A program made the position numbers and the translations under genes. This document shows positions 1 through 6,535 of a DNA stretch of 7,593 nucleotides, one piece after another; within the stretch, counting starts at the first letter, position 1; each line of letters opens with the position of its first letter. Below the pieces are notes generated by a model. That model had not been told where the DNA came from. It made no database searches and was given only the letters and a program-made list of their open reading frames with translations. Origin of the DNA: Lachnospiraceae bacterium UBA5895 (GTDB lineage: Bacteria; Bacillota; Clostridia; Lachnospirales; Lachnospiraceae); contig DJEP01000119.1 of NCBI GenBank assembly GCA_002431915.1, positions 1 to 7,593 on the forward strand. Direction: 5' to 3'.

Positions 1-115
1 AGGATTCAGAGGCGAATACTTTGTGCGGTTTTGCATTTGTTCCGGTTCTGGTATGATCGGAGCAGATGTAAGAGTTGGAAGCTACAGATATCTGCTTAAT
101 CAGCAGACACTACTT
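1..115. other. Upstream flank of sugar operon, no supported gene
   Basis: No gene is supported here. The frame of the downstream lipoprotein stays open leftwards to the window edge, with ATG codons at 23 and 53. The 31 residues this would add do not look like a signal peptide, and the true signal peptide begins at 116. No clear -35/-10 pair and no operator were recognised. There is also no GGAGG-like ribosome binding site in the 20 bases before the ATG at 116, unlike every other gene in the operon. The stretch may itself be a rearranged junction, or the end of an upstream gene lying outside the window. Confidence 0.4.
91..107. repeat. Small perfect inverted repeat before the lipoprotein start
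   Basis: TCTGCT at 91-96 and AGCAGA at 102-107 are exact reverse complements around the five-base spacer TAATC. The element ends eight bases before the ATG at 116, where a ribosome binding site would be expected. It could be a small operator or a translation-affecting hairpin. A six-base stem can also arise by chance. Confidence 0.35.
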
Positions 116-1404
116 ATGAAGAACAAGACAAATCGAAAGAGACTGTTGGCACTTGGGATGGCGACGATGTTTGCCCTGACCACAGCGGGATGTGGTACGC
201 AGGATAACGGTGAAGCTGTGGATCAGACCGCGAACACACAGGCAGCGGCAGCCAATACCGCAGACAACGAAGGCTATACCAAAATTGTGTATTCTTACTG
301 GACAATGGATCGGATCCCGGACGAGGATGCCAGAGTATCCGTGGAGAATGCAATCAACGAAATCACGAGAGAAAAAAACGGTGTAGAGGTGGAACTGATG
401 CCACTGGCAGCCAGCGAACAGGCACAGAAGGTCAGCCTGGCAATGGCGAGCGGAGAGCAGATCGATATCTTTAATACCGTAGGAGAACTGAACACTTATA
501 TTTCCAACAATCAGGTCTACGATATTACAGATCTGCTGCCGGATCATGCGCAGGGCGCAGTAGAGCAGGTCAGCGAAGAATTCCTGAAGACGACCTCAAA
601 GGATGGCAGAATCTATGGTATTCCCGCTGATAAGGGTATCGCACTGGCACCGAATCTGTATTACCGTAAGGACATTGCCGACGAGCTGGGACTGGACTTC
701 TCCAATGTGACCTGCATTGAAGATCTTACGCCTATTTATGAAAAAGTAGCTGCGGCATATCCGAATATGTCTGCACTGGCAGGCGGTGCCGGAGGACTGG
801 AGCTGGTTCATACCTTCAAGGATTTTGAGGTGGATTATCTTACGGATTCCTGGGCAAAACCTATGGGAGCGGTTCTCATCGGTGATGATATGACCGTAAA
901 TCTTCTCAGTGCAAGAATCCGGACAAAGCGCTGGATTTCCTTAACTTGACTTACACAGATCCCGACGTGGTGAATCTGATCGTTTTTGGACTGGAAGGCA
1001 GAGATTATATCAAGGTAAGTGACCGTGAGATGGTATTTCCGGAGGGACTCGATGCCAACACCGTTCCTTATACCGCACAATATTCCTGCGGTGTTGTAGG
1101 CAGTCAGTTCAAACAATTGGTACATCAGGGTACTCCTGCGGATAATAATGAGCTGATGTATCGTGAAAATCATGAATCCAAGACTTCTCCGGCATTCGGG
1201 TTTACCTTTGACAATTCTTCTGTGAAGACAGAATATACTGCGGTGACCAATGTGATCAATCAGTATCTCCCCGGACTTGTATGGGGCAGCATAGATCCGG
1301 AGACGGAGGTTCCGAAGTTCCAGGCGGCATTGAAGGATGCGGGACTGGATGCAATCATCGCGGAGAAACAGAAACAGCTGGATGCCTGGGTGGCACAGCA
1401 GTAA
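116..1404 (+). pseudogene. Sugar ABC transporter substrate-binding lipoprotein (DUF3502 type), broken by deletion and frameshift
   Basis: This is the extracellular sugar-capturing lipoprotein of a CUT1-type ABC importer. The start at 116 is chosen because it gives a classic lipoprotein signal: a basic N-terminus (KNKTNRKR), a hydrophobic core and lipobox TTAGC with the lipidated Cys at residue 26. The first half reads like LplA/DUF3502 binding proteins (YGIPADKGIALAPNLYYRKD). The C-terminal DUF3502 part resumes in another frame, with SSQCKNPDKALDFLN followed by the TYTDPDVVNL motif, and ends at 1404. The original frame stops at 949 after a nonsense tail. A single-base correction would give only about 429 residues, whereas relatives have roughly 500. 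The segment usually found between the VVN-like motif and KNPDKA is missing, so the lesion near 895-903 is best explained as an out-of-frame deletion of about 70-80 codons. Loss of this protein would disable substrate capture. Confidence 0.85.
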
Positions 1405-1419
1405 CGGAGGCAGTGAGGA

Positions 1420-2346
1420 ATGGCAAGCACAATACAGAAAAAAAAGAATCGAAAAAAGAATCTGATGTATCTGCTGTTTCTGCTTCCGGGATTACTGTAC
1501 CTTCTGATCAACAATTATATTCCCATGTTTGGCGTGTTTATCGTCTTCAAAAATATTGATTATGTGAAGGGTATTTTCAAAAGTGACTGGATCGGACTGC
1601 AGAACTTCCGCTTTTTATTCAAAACAAAAGATGCACTGATCATGACGAGAAATACATTGTTATACAACGTGGCATTTATAGTGCTGGGTACGATATTTGC
1701 TATTTTTATTGCTATCCTGCTCTGTGAATTGGGAGAACGGCTTTCGGCGAGACTGTTTCAGTCGGCACTGATTCTGCCATATCTGTTGTCATGGGTCATC
1801 ATTTCCTATATTGTGTTTGCCTTCTTAAGCTCTGACAATGGCTATATTAACAAGGCAATTCTGGAAGCGGCAGGAAAAGATGGTATCAACTGGTACGGAA
1901 CGCCGTTTAACTGGGTATTTATTCTCATACTGGTTTATCTGTGGAAGTCCATGGGATATCAGTCTATCGTATATATGTCCAATATTGCGGGCATCGACAG
2001 CAGTATCAAGGAGGCTGCCCGGATCGATGGGGCGAACAAGCTGCAAGAGATCCGGTACATTATTCTGCCGCTGCTGAAGCCGACAGTGATCATTATGGTA
2101 TTGATGGCAATCGGACGAATTTTCTACTCGGATTTCGGATTATTTTTCCAGGTGCCCATGGATTCCGGAGCACTCTATCCGGCGACCCAGACAGTTGATA
2201 CCTATGTGTACCGTGGACTGATGAAACTCAATGACATTGGAATGGCATCTGCTGCAGGACTGTATCAGTCGGTGGTCGGATTCATACTGGTACTGCTGTC
2301 AAATCTGGCAGTGCGCAGAATATATCCGGACAATGCATTGTTCTAG
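1420..2346 (+). CDS. Sugar ABC transporter permease, LplB-like
   Basis: This is one of two inner-membrane permeases of a CUT1 carbohydrate importer and would pair with the downstream permease. CGGAGG at 1405-1410, directly after the previous stop, sits nine bases before the ATG and fixes the start. The 308-residue length is normal for LplB/MalF-type proteins. A basic N-terminus precedes the first membrane segment (about residues 15-42). Further hydrophobic segments lie near 80-105, 115-138, 165-190, 217-235 and 280-300. The cytoplasmic EAA loop, which contacts the ATPase, begins at residue 198 with EAARIDGANK and continues to the LPLLKP motif. No lesion is visible, so this is the only apparently intact gene of the operon. 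No ATPase gene is present. In Clostridia such importers often share an MsmX-type ATPase encoded elsewhere, which is inferred here. Confidence 0.9.
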   Translation: MASTIQKKKNRKKNLMYLLFLLPGLLYLLINNYIPMFGVFIVFKNIDYVKGIFKSDWIGLQNFRFLFKTKDALIMTRNTLLYNVAFIVLGTIFAIFIAILLCELGERLSARLFQSALILPYLLSWVIISYIVFAFLSSDNGYINKAILEAAGKDGINWYGTPFNWVFILILVYLWKSMGYQSIVYMSNIAGIDSSIKEAARIDGANKLQEIRYIILPLLKPTVIIMVLMAIGRIFYSDFGLFFQVPMDSGALYPATQTVDTYVYRGLMKLNDIGMASAAGLYQSVVGFILVLLSNLAVRRIYPDNALF

Positions 2347-2358
2347 GAGGACAGGAAG

Positions 2359-3258
2359 ATGAAAAAGAAAATGAACAGTGAAAAATTATTTCGCGGATTT
2401 GCTTTCGTGGTCCTGCTGATCCTCGCTATTGTCTGTATCCTGCCGATCATCCTGATTATCGTGGCGTCCTTTACGGATGAGACAACACTGCTGGCGAACG
2501 GATACCGTTTTTTCCCGGAAAAGTATGGATTGGAGGCATATGTATACTTATGGAAGCAGTCGGTGATGATGCTTCGTGCCTACAAAATATCTATTTTGGT
2601 CACGGTGATCGGAACACTGGCAAGTCTGTTACTGTCCACAACATTTGCCTATCCCTTATCACGAAAAGATTTTAAGTACAGGAATTTCTTCTTGTTTATC
2701 GTATTTTTTACGATGCTGTTTTCCGGTGGAATCGTCCCGTCCTACATGATGTGGACGAAGTTCTTCCATATTAAGGATACGATATGGGCGCTGATCATTC
2801 CAAGTTATCTGATGAATGCATTTAACATTCTGCTGATTCGTAACTATTACAGCAACAATATTCCGGATGCACTTGTGGAGGCTGCCAGAATCGATGGGGC
2901 GTCAGAGTTTCTGACGTTCCGCAGGGTGATTGTTCCGCTGTCTGTGCCGGTAATCGCAACGGTATGATTGTTTACGGGACTCGCATACTGGAACGACTGG
3001 ATCAACGGTCTGTATTATATCAATGATCCGGGATTGTACAGTATCCAAAATTTGCTGATCCGGCTGATGAACAATATTCAATATTTGAATTCCGGTGCTG
3101 CAGCGGGGATTGTATCAGGAGGTACCACAGGCACACTGCCAAGTACTTCGGTGCGAATGGTAATCGCGGTCGTCGGTGTGATCCCGGTGGTGGTTGCATA
3201 TCCTTTTTTACAGAAATATCTGATTCGCGGAACTGTGATTGGAGCAGTGAAGGGATAA
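2359..3258 (+). pseudogene. Sugar ABC transporter permease, YtcP-like, interrupted by an in-frame TGA
   Basis: This is the second CUT1 permease partner (AraQ/YtcP type). AGGAGG at 2345-2350 overlaps the stop of permease 1 and lies eight bases before the ATG, which shows translational coupling. The EAA loop (EAARIDGASEF) begins at residue 174, followed by VIVPLSVPVIATV. A TGA at 2965-2967 then ends the frame after 202 residues. The same frame continues to 3258 with LFTGLAYWNDWINGLYYI and the family C-terminus ending FLQKYLIRGTVIGAVKG. Without the stop the protein would be 299 residues, the usual size. Relatives carry a small residue (Gly or Ala) at the interrupted position, so GGA to TGA by one base change is the simplest origin. 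The truncated product lacks the last membrane segments and should not form a working channel. A restart at TTG 2968 has no ribosome binding site. Confidence 0.85.
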
Positions 3259-3309
3259 CTGTGTGAAAAGAATGTTTTCCCTTGTCGGAAAGCGGTTTGG
3301 AGGAGTGAT

Positions 3310-3807
3310 ATGAGCGAATTATTACAAAAAGCACGGGAATATGAAGCAAAAATGGCACAGTGTGCAGCAGGCGCACGTCCGACATTCCATGTGACAGCGC
3401 CGGTAGGCTGGCAGGAATGGGATGGTATCTGTGGACGCTGTCTGGATCTTACAGTATCGTTTACAACTACAGACTGCGATACTTTCCGGGTGAAGCTGGC
3501 GTGTGACGGCAAGGGAAGAGAGACACTTCTTTCATTGGATGTGAAACGGGGGATTCTTACGCTGGACAGAACTTATTCCGGTATGACGCTGGATCTGATC
3601 ACAGAACGCAGAATGTACACAGATACTCACAGTGCACAGGTGGAACTACGGATTCTTATGGACGCTTACAGCATAGAGGTGTTTGCGGACGGTGGTCAAA
3701 ATGTCATGAGTATGGTGATTTACACGCCACCCGAGGCGGAAAGAATTGCATTTTCCTGTGAAGGAGCAACGGAAGTGTCTGTTGAAAAATATGATATCAA
3801 AGTATGA
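3310..3807 (+). pseudogene. GH32 (sucrose/fructan hydrolase) remnant: leader fused to beta-sandwich, catalytic domain deleted
   Basis: GGAGGAG at 3299-3305 precedes the ATG, so this reading frame is probably translated. Residues 1-34 match the start of bacterial GH32 enzymes (an N-terminal helix, then RPTFHVTAPVGW). In full-length enzymes GW is followed by MNDPNG, which carries the nucleophile Asp. Here GW is followed at residue 35 by QEWDGICGRCLDL, which belongs to the start of the C-terminal beta-sandwich. That domain is otherwise complete, including LRILMDAYSIEVFADGG near residues 115-135, and ends normally. About 320 residues are missing compared with the roughly 490-residue family. The loss covers the whole five-bladed propeller with its NDPNG, RDP and EC catalytic motifs. 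The deletion is in frame, leaving a 165-residue protein that cannot hydrolyse sugar. Sugar binding by the remaining domain is conceivable but unsupported. Confidence 0.85.
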
Positions 3808-3843
3808 AAGCTAAACGGAACCGATAGAGAAGAAAGAGATTGT

Positions 3844-3877
3844 AGGGACTGCTGTGGAAACACTGCAGTCTCTTTTT
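3844..3877 (+). terminator. Intrinsic terminator of the sugar operon
   Basis: GGGACTGCTGTG (3845-3856) pairs with CACTGCAGTCTC (3861-3872) across a GAAA tetraloop. There is one T-T mismatch and one G-T wobble. The helix is extended by A3844 and followed by TTTTT at 3873-3877. It lies 37 bases after the GH32 stop and closes the operon. It remains perfect although three of the operon genes are broken. Confidence 0.92.
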
Positions 3878-3924
3878 CTGTACGATAGGAAAACGTAATG
3901 GAATGTACATTTTTCACTTTGGGA

Positions 3925-3954
3925 TTGCGCGGGGAGGTGTCCATGCGATATAGT
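3925..3954 (+). promoter_or_regulatory. Possible promoter for the flavoprotein gene
   Basis: TTGCGC at 3925-3930 and TATAGT at 3949-3954 are separated by 18 bases. The -10 matches five of six consensus positions, but the -35 matches only three. Because a strong terminator lies just upstream at 3844-3877, the flavoprotein gene needs its own promoter somewhere in this interval. This site would start transcription near 3961, inside the small reading frame at 3943, so both calls are unlikely to hold together. Confidence 0.25.
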
Positions 3955-4047
3955 AAAGATGACTGCAAAATGGCAGTAACAGAGCAGTACGGTGGCATAC
4001 GCTGGTTTCGCAGTCTGAGGGAAAACAGATATTGGCAGAAAACGTAG
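3943..4047 (+). CDS. Possible 34-residue small protein or leader peptide
   Basis: An ATG at 3943 opens 34 codons ending at TAG 4045-4047. A strong ribosome binding site, GGGGAGG at 3931-3937, lies five bases before the ATG. The predicted peptide begins MRYSKDDCKMAV, is rich in Arg, Lys and Trp, and has no membrane segment or motif I recognise. It lies between the sugar-operon terminator and the flavoprotein gene, ending 23 bases before the latter's start, so it could be a leader peptide coupled to it. Support comes only from the ribosome binding site and placement. A frame of this length can occur by chance, and a competing promoter reading overlaps it. Confidence 0.3.
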   Translation: MRYSKDDCKMAVTEQYGGIRWFRSLRENRYWQKT

Positions 4048-4070
4048 AGATAATATGAGGAGGAAATACC

Positions 4071-4562
4071 ATGCGTCGTAAAGATCGTGAGATTACAGAG
4101 TTTTCGGAAATGATAGAAGTCATGAAGAGATGCGATGTCTGCAGACTGGCACTGAATGATGAGGAAGGCTATCCGTACATTCTGCCGTTAAATTTCGGGA
4201 TGGAAGAGACGGACGGCAGAGTGACACTCTATTTTCATGGAGCAAAAGAAGGGAAAAAGTACGACCTGATCCGTAAGGATGCCAGAGCAAGCTTTGAAAT
4301 GGACTGCTCCCACAGACTGATACTGTCGGAGAAGGAAGACGGATGCCAGTGCACCATGGAATATGAAAGCATTATCGGTCAGGGAACCATAGAGATCCTG
4401 CCTGATGCGGAGAAAAAGAAGGTACTGGATCTTTTGATGAAACAGTATTATCCTGATAGGACGGAAGGTTTTGTTTTCCGTCCGGAAGTCGTGGCAATGA
4501 CAGAGGTCTTCGGTCTGAAGGTAGAGCACATGACCGGGAAGAAACGCTTCAAAAAGGCGTAG
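4071..4562 (+). CDS. NimA-like pyridoxamine 5'-phosphate oxidase-fold flavoprotein
   Basis: This is a cytoplasmic split-beta-barrel flavoprotein of the family that includes NimA-type nitroimidazole reductases and pyridoxamine-phosphate-oxidase-like proteins. GAGGAGG at 4057-4063 lies seven bases before the ATG and fixes the start. The 163-residue length is typical. Family signatures in order are MRRKDREITE at the N-terminus, the CDVCRLALNDEEGYPYILPL strand pair (residues 21-40), LYFHGAKEGKK with a conserved His at residue 56, then FEMD near the middle, and YESIIGQGTIEIL, a strand typical of this family. The C-terminal part (about residues 125-163) includes VVAMTEVFGLKVEHMTGKK. The cofactor is presumably FMN or a related flavin, and the natural substrate is unknown. 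Members are common in Lachnospiraceae and only some are linked to nitroimidazole tolerance, so a resistance role should not be assumed. The gene is separated from the sugar operon by a terminator and followed directly by a repeat array. Confidence 0.85.
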   Translation: MRRKDREITEFSEMIEVMKRCDVCRLALNDEEGYPYILPLNFGMEETDGRVTLYFHGAKEGKKYDLIRKDARASFEMDCSHRLILSEKEDGCQCTMEYESIIGQGTIEILPDAEKKKVLDLLMKQYYPDRTEGFVFRPEVVAMTEVFGLKVEHMTGKKRFKKA

Positions 4563-4563
4563 T

Positions 4564-4879
4564 GGGTATAGAGAACTCCCAAGACTGTTATATACCCGGC
4601 ACATTTGGCGACCATGGGTACGGAGAGCGAGAAAAACCATTTTATACCCAGTGAACCTGGCAAGCGAGGGTATAAATGACGAAAAGAGGATATATACCCG
4701 GCAAATCAGGCAAGCGAGGGTATAAATGACAAAAAAGAGGATATATACCCAGCAAATCTGACAGGCGAGGGTATAGATAGCAAGAAAAGCTGCTTTATAC
4801 CCAGTGAACCTGGCAAGCGAGGGTACAGATAACGAGAAAAGAGGATTTATACCCTGCAAGCGTGTCTGACGAGGATATA
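4564..4879. repeat. Array of six palindromic 32-bp units at 50-52 bp spacing
   Basis: Six units begin with TATACCC at 4591, 4643, 4693, 4744, 4796 and 4848. Each has its closing arm GGGTATA (or a one- or two-base variant) exactly 25 bases later. Every unit is therefore 32 bp, with seven-base arms and an 18-base interior usually ending CAAGCGA. A lone closing arm at 4564-4570, two bases after the flavoprotein stop, is the remnant of a seventh unit on the left. Linkers are 18-20 bases and purine-rich, often with GAAAAGAGGAT. The units at 4643 and 4796 differ at one of 32 positions and also contain an inner CCAG/CTGG pair. In the minus strand the array is open and encodes repeating peptides such as YTLACQIC. 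This is best seen as a by-product of the 51-base period, not a gene. The array could serve as stacked RNA hairpins, binding sites or an attenuating 3' end. Confidence 0.9.
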
Positions 4880-4887
4880 GAGAAGAG

Positions 4888-4906
4888 TTCTATAGACAAT
4901 ATAGAA
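4888..4906. repeat. Perfect inverted repeat upstream of the HerA-like gene
   Basis: TTCTATA (4888-4894) and TATAGAA (4900-4906) are perfect reverse complements around GACAA. The element ends ten bases before GAGGG (4917-4921), the probable ribosome binding site of the ATPase gene. Size and placement fit a dimeric repressor operator or a small mRNA hairpin. Its right side runs into GAAAAGAGAGGAT, which resembles the linkers of the adjacent array, so it may be a decayed array unit. Confidence 0.45.
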
Positions 4907-4927
4907 AAGAGAGGATGAGGGACAATA

Positions 4928-6460
4928 ATGTATACAGACGGACAGATCTATATGGGACTGGCAGACGGTCAGCGGGTGAATATGCAGCTGAATATGAGTA
5001 ACCGCCACGGGCTGATCGCGGGGGCCAGCGGCACCGGCAAGACCATCACCATGAAAGCCATGGCGGAATCTTTTTCGGATGCGGGCGTTCCGGTATTTTT
5101 GTGTGATGTCAAGGGAGATGTCTCCGGTATTGCCACCGCCGGTGTGGCTTCAGAATCCATGGACAAGCGGATCGATAAATTCGGCATCCGCGACAGCTTT
5201 TCCTACAAGGCTTATCCGGTATGCTTCTGGGATATCTATCAGGAGGGCGGTCATCCGGTGAGAGCCACCATCTCCGATATGGGACCGGAACTGCTGGCAC
5301 GCATCCTGGGGCTGACGTCGGCCCAGGAAGGCGTACTGAACATTGTCTTCCGAATCGCGGATGATAAGGGACTTTTATTGATCGATTTGAAAGACCTGCG
5401 TATTTTACTGAACTATGTGGCAGAACACAAGGACGAATATCTGACCACCTACGGAAGCATTTCCAAGCAGTCTGTAGGAGGCATCCTGCGGGCACTGCTT
5501 CCTTTAGAAAATCAGGGCGGAGACCTCTTTTTCGGAGAACCGGATCTGGATATCTATGACTGGATGCGCACCGATGTGTACGGCAAGGGTATCGTCAATG
5601 TATTAAATTGCGTAAAACTGGTGCAGAATCCCACCCTATATGCCAGCTTCCTGTTATGGATGATGTCCGAACTGTTCCAGAAGCTTCCCGAGGCGGGAGA
5701 TCTGGAGAGGCCGAAGCTGGTATTTTTCTTCGATGAGGCACACCTGTTATTCGCTGATGCACCGAAGATATTGGTACAGAAGATCGAGCAGGTAGTGAAA
5801 CTGATTCGTTCCAAGGGCGTGGGAATCTATTTCGTGACCCAGAGCCCCAGCGACATCCCGGATTCCGTGCTGGCACAGCTAAGCAACCGGGTACAGCATG
5901 CTCTCCGTGCCTATACTCCAGCGGAGCAGAAAGCTGTCCGGGCAGCGGCACAGTCCCTGAGAGCTAACCCTGCTTTCAAGGCAGAGGAAGTCATTATGGA
6001 ACTGGGCGTGGGCGAAGCGCTGACCTCCTTCCTGGATGAAAACGGTGTGCCCGGCATCACCCAGCGTACCTCCATCATCTGTCCCCAGAGCTTTATGCGG
6101 CCGGTGGATGAGACGGAACGCAGGAACCTGATGGCGCGGGACGGCATGGGACGCTACGACGAGGCGGTGGACAATATTTCCGCCTACGAAGTGCTGACGG
6201 ACACCATGGAGCATGAAGCGAAAGCGGCGCAGCTTGCCGCAGAACGGGCACAGTTAGAGAAAGATAAAGAAGCCCTGGCAAAGCAGCAGGCGAAGCTGCA
6301 GGAATCTGCGGTGAAGCAGAAACAGAAAGAGTGGGAAGCATCCCAGAAAAAGAAGGAAAAGGCAGCGGAACGCAGACAGGCGCAGATCGAGCGCCAGCTC
6401 ATTAATACCGGTGCCCAGGTCATCAAGAGGGGAATTTTCAGCACCTTATTTGGAAAATAA
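4928..6460 (+). CDS. HerA/YjgR-like DUF853 P-loop ATPase
   Basis: This is a cytoplasmic RecA-fold ATPase of the HerA/FtsK superfamily, closest in layout to E. coli YjgR (DUF853, about 500 residues). The 510-residue length fits. The start follows GAGGG at 4917-4921 with six bases of spacing. The short N-terminal strand region is followed by Walker A GASGTGKT at residues 32-39 and then FLCDVKGDVSG around 57-67. Walker B VFFFDEAHLLF has D269 and E270 as the likely magnesium-binding and catalytic residues. The VTQSPSDIPDSVLAQLSNR block after it is the usual sensor/arginine region. From about residue 427 to 493 the sequence is almost entirely Ala, Glu, Lys, Gln and Arg, a clear coiled coil, and it ends with the family-like tail RGIFSTLFGK. 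The family role is poorly known; DNA or protein translocation is inferred from the fold. No NurA-like nuclease lies nearby. Base composition looks GC-richer than the neighbours. Confidence 0.9.
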   Translation: MYTDGQIYMGLADGQRVNMQLNMSNRHGLIAGASGTGKTITMKAMAESFSDAGVPVFLCDVKGDVSGIATAGVASESMDKRIDKFGIRDSFSYKAYPVCFWDIYQEGGHPVRATISDMGPELLARILGLTSAQEGVLNIVFRIADDKGLLLIDLKDLRILLNYVAEHKDEYLTTYGSISKQSVGGILRALLPLENQGGDLFFGEPDLDIYDWMRTDVYGKGIVNVLNCVKLVQNPTLYASFLLWMMSELFQKLPEAGDLERPKLVFFFDEAHLLFADAPKILVQKIEQVVKLIRSKGVGIYFVTQSPSDIPDSVLAQLSNRVQHALRAYTPAEQKAVRAAAQSLRANPAFKAEEVIMELGVGEALTSFLDENGVPGITQRTSIICPQSFMRPVDETERRNLMARDGMGRYDEAVDNISAYEVLTDTMEHEAKAAQLAAERAQLEKDKEALAKQQAKLQESAVKQKQKEWEASQKKKEKAAERRQAQIERQLINTGAQVIKRGIFSTLFGK

Positions 6461-6469
6461 CAGAAATAA

Positions 6470-6516
6470 AATCTTTGGATGTTTATTCTATACTACTATC
6501 AGCGGATGCAAAGATT
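6470..6516 (-). terminator. Possible weak terminator of the XRE regulator gene
   Basis: AATCTTTG (6470-6477) and CAAAGATT (6509-6516) are perfect inverted arms. Read on the minus strand, the second arm runs into TTTTATTT, as a terminator for the convergent regulator gene would. The loop is about 31 bases and the stem is AT-rich, so this is a poor intrinsic terminator. No better candidate lies in the 75 bases between the two convergent genes. Confidence 0.3.
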
Positions 6517-6535
6517 GAGCGAAGCAGTGGAAACA

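Noticed and set aside
23..115. N-terminal extension of the lipoprotein from ATG 23
   Set aside because: The lipoprotein signal begins at 116 with the lipobox Cys at residue 26. The extra 31 residues would bury it and lack signal features.
946..1404. Independent gene starting at TTG 946
   Set aside because: It has no ribosome binding site, and its sequence is the C-terminal half of the DUF3502 binding protein, in frame with KNPDKALDF just upstream of that codon.
2965..2967. Recoded TGA (Trp or selenocysteine)
   Set aside because: TGA terminates the GH32 frame at 3805-3807, family members have a small residue here and not Trp or Cys, and no convincing hairpin follows the codon directly.
4188..4859. 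Long minus-strand frame (223 codons) with repeating YTLACQIC/SLARFTGYK-like peptides
   Set aside because: Its repeats come from the palindromic array, whose 51-base period keeps the frame open. Its other half is antisense to the flavoprotein gene, and no ribosome binding site supports it.
4564..4879. CRISPR array
   Set aside because: Units are palindromic and slightly divergent, the 18-20 base linkers resemble each other and so are not unique spacers, and no cas gene is present.
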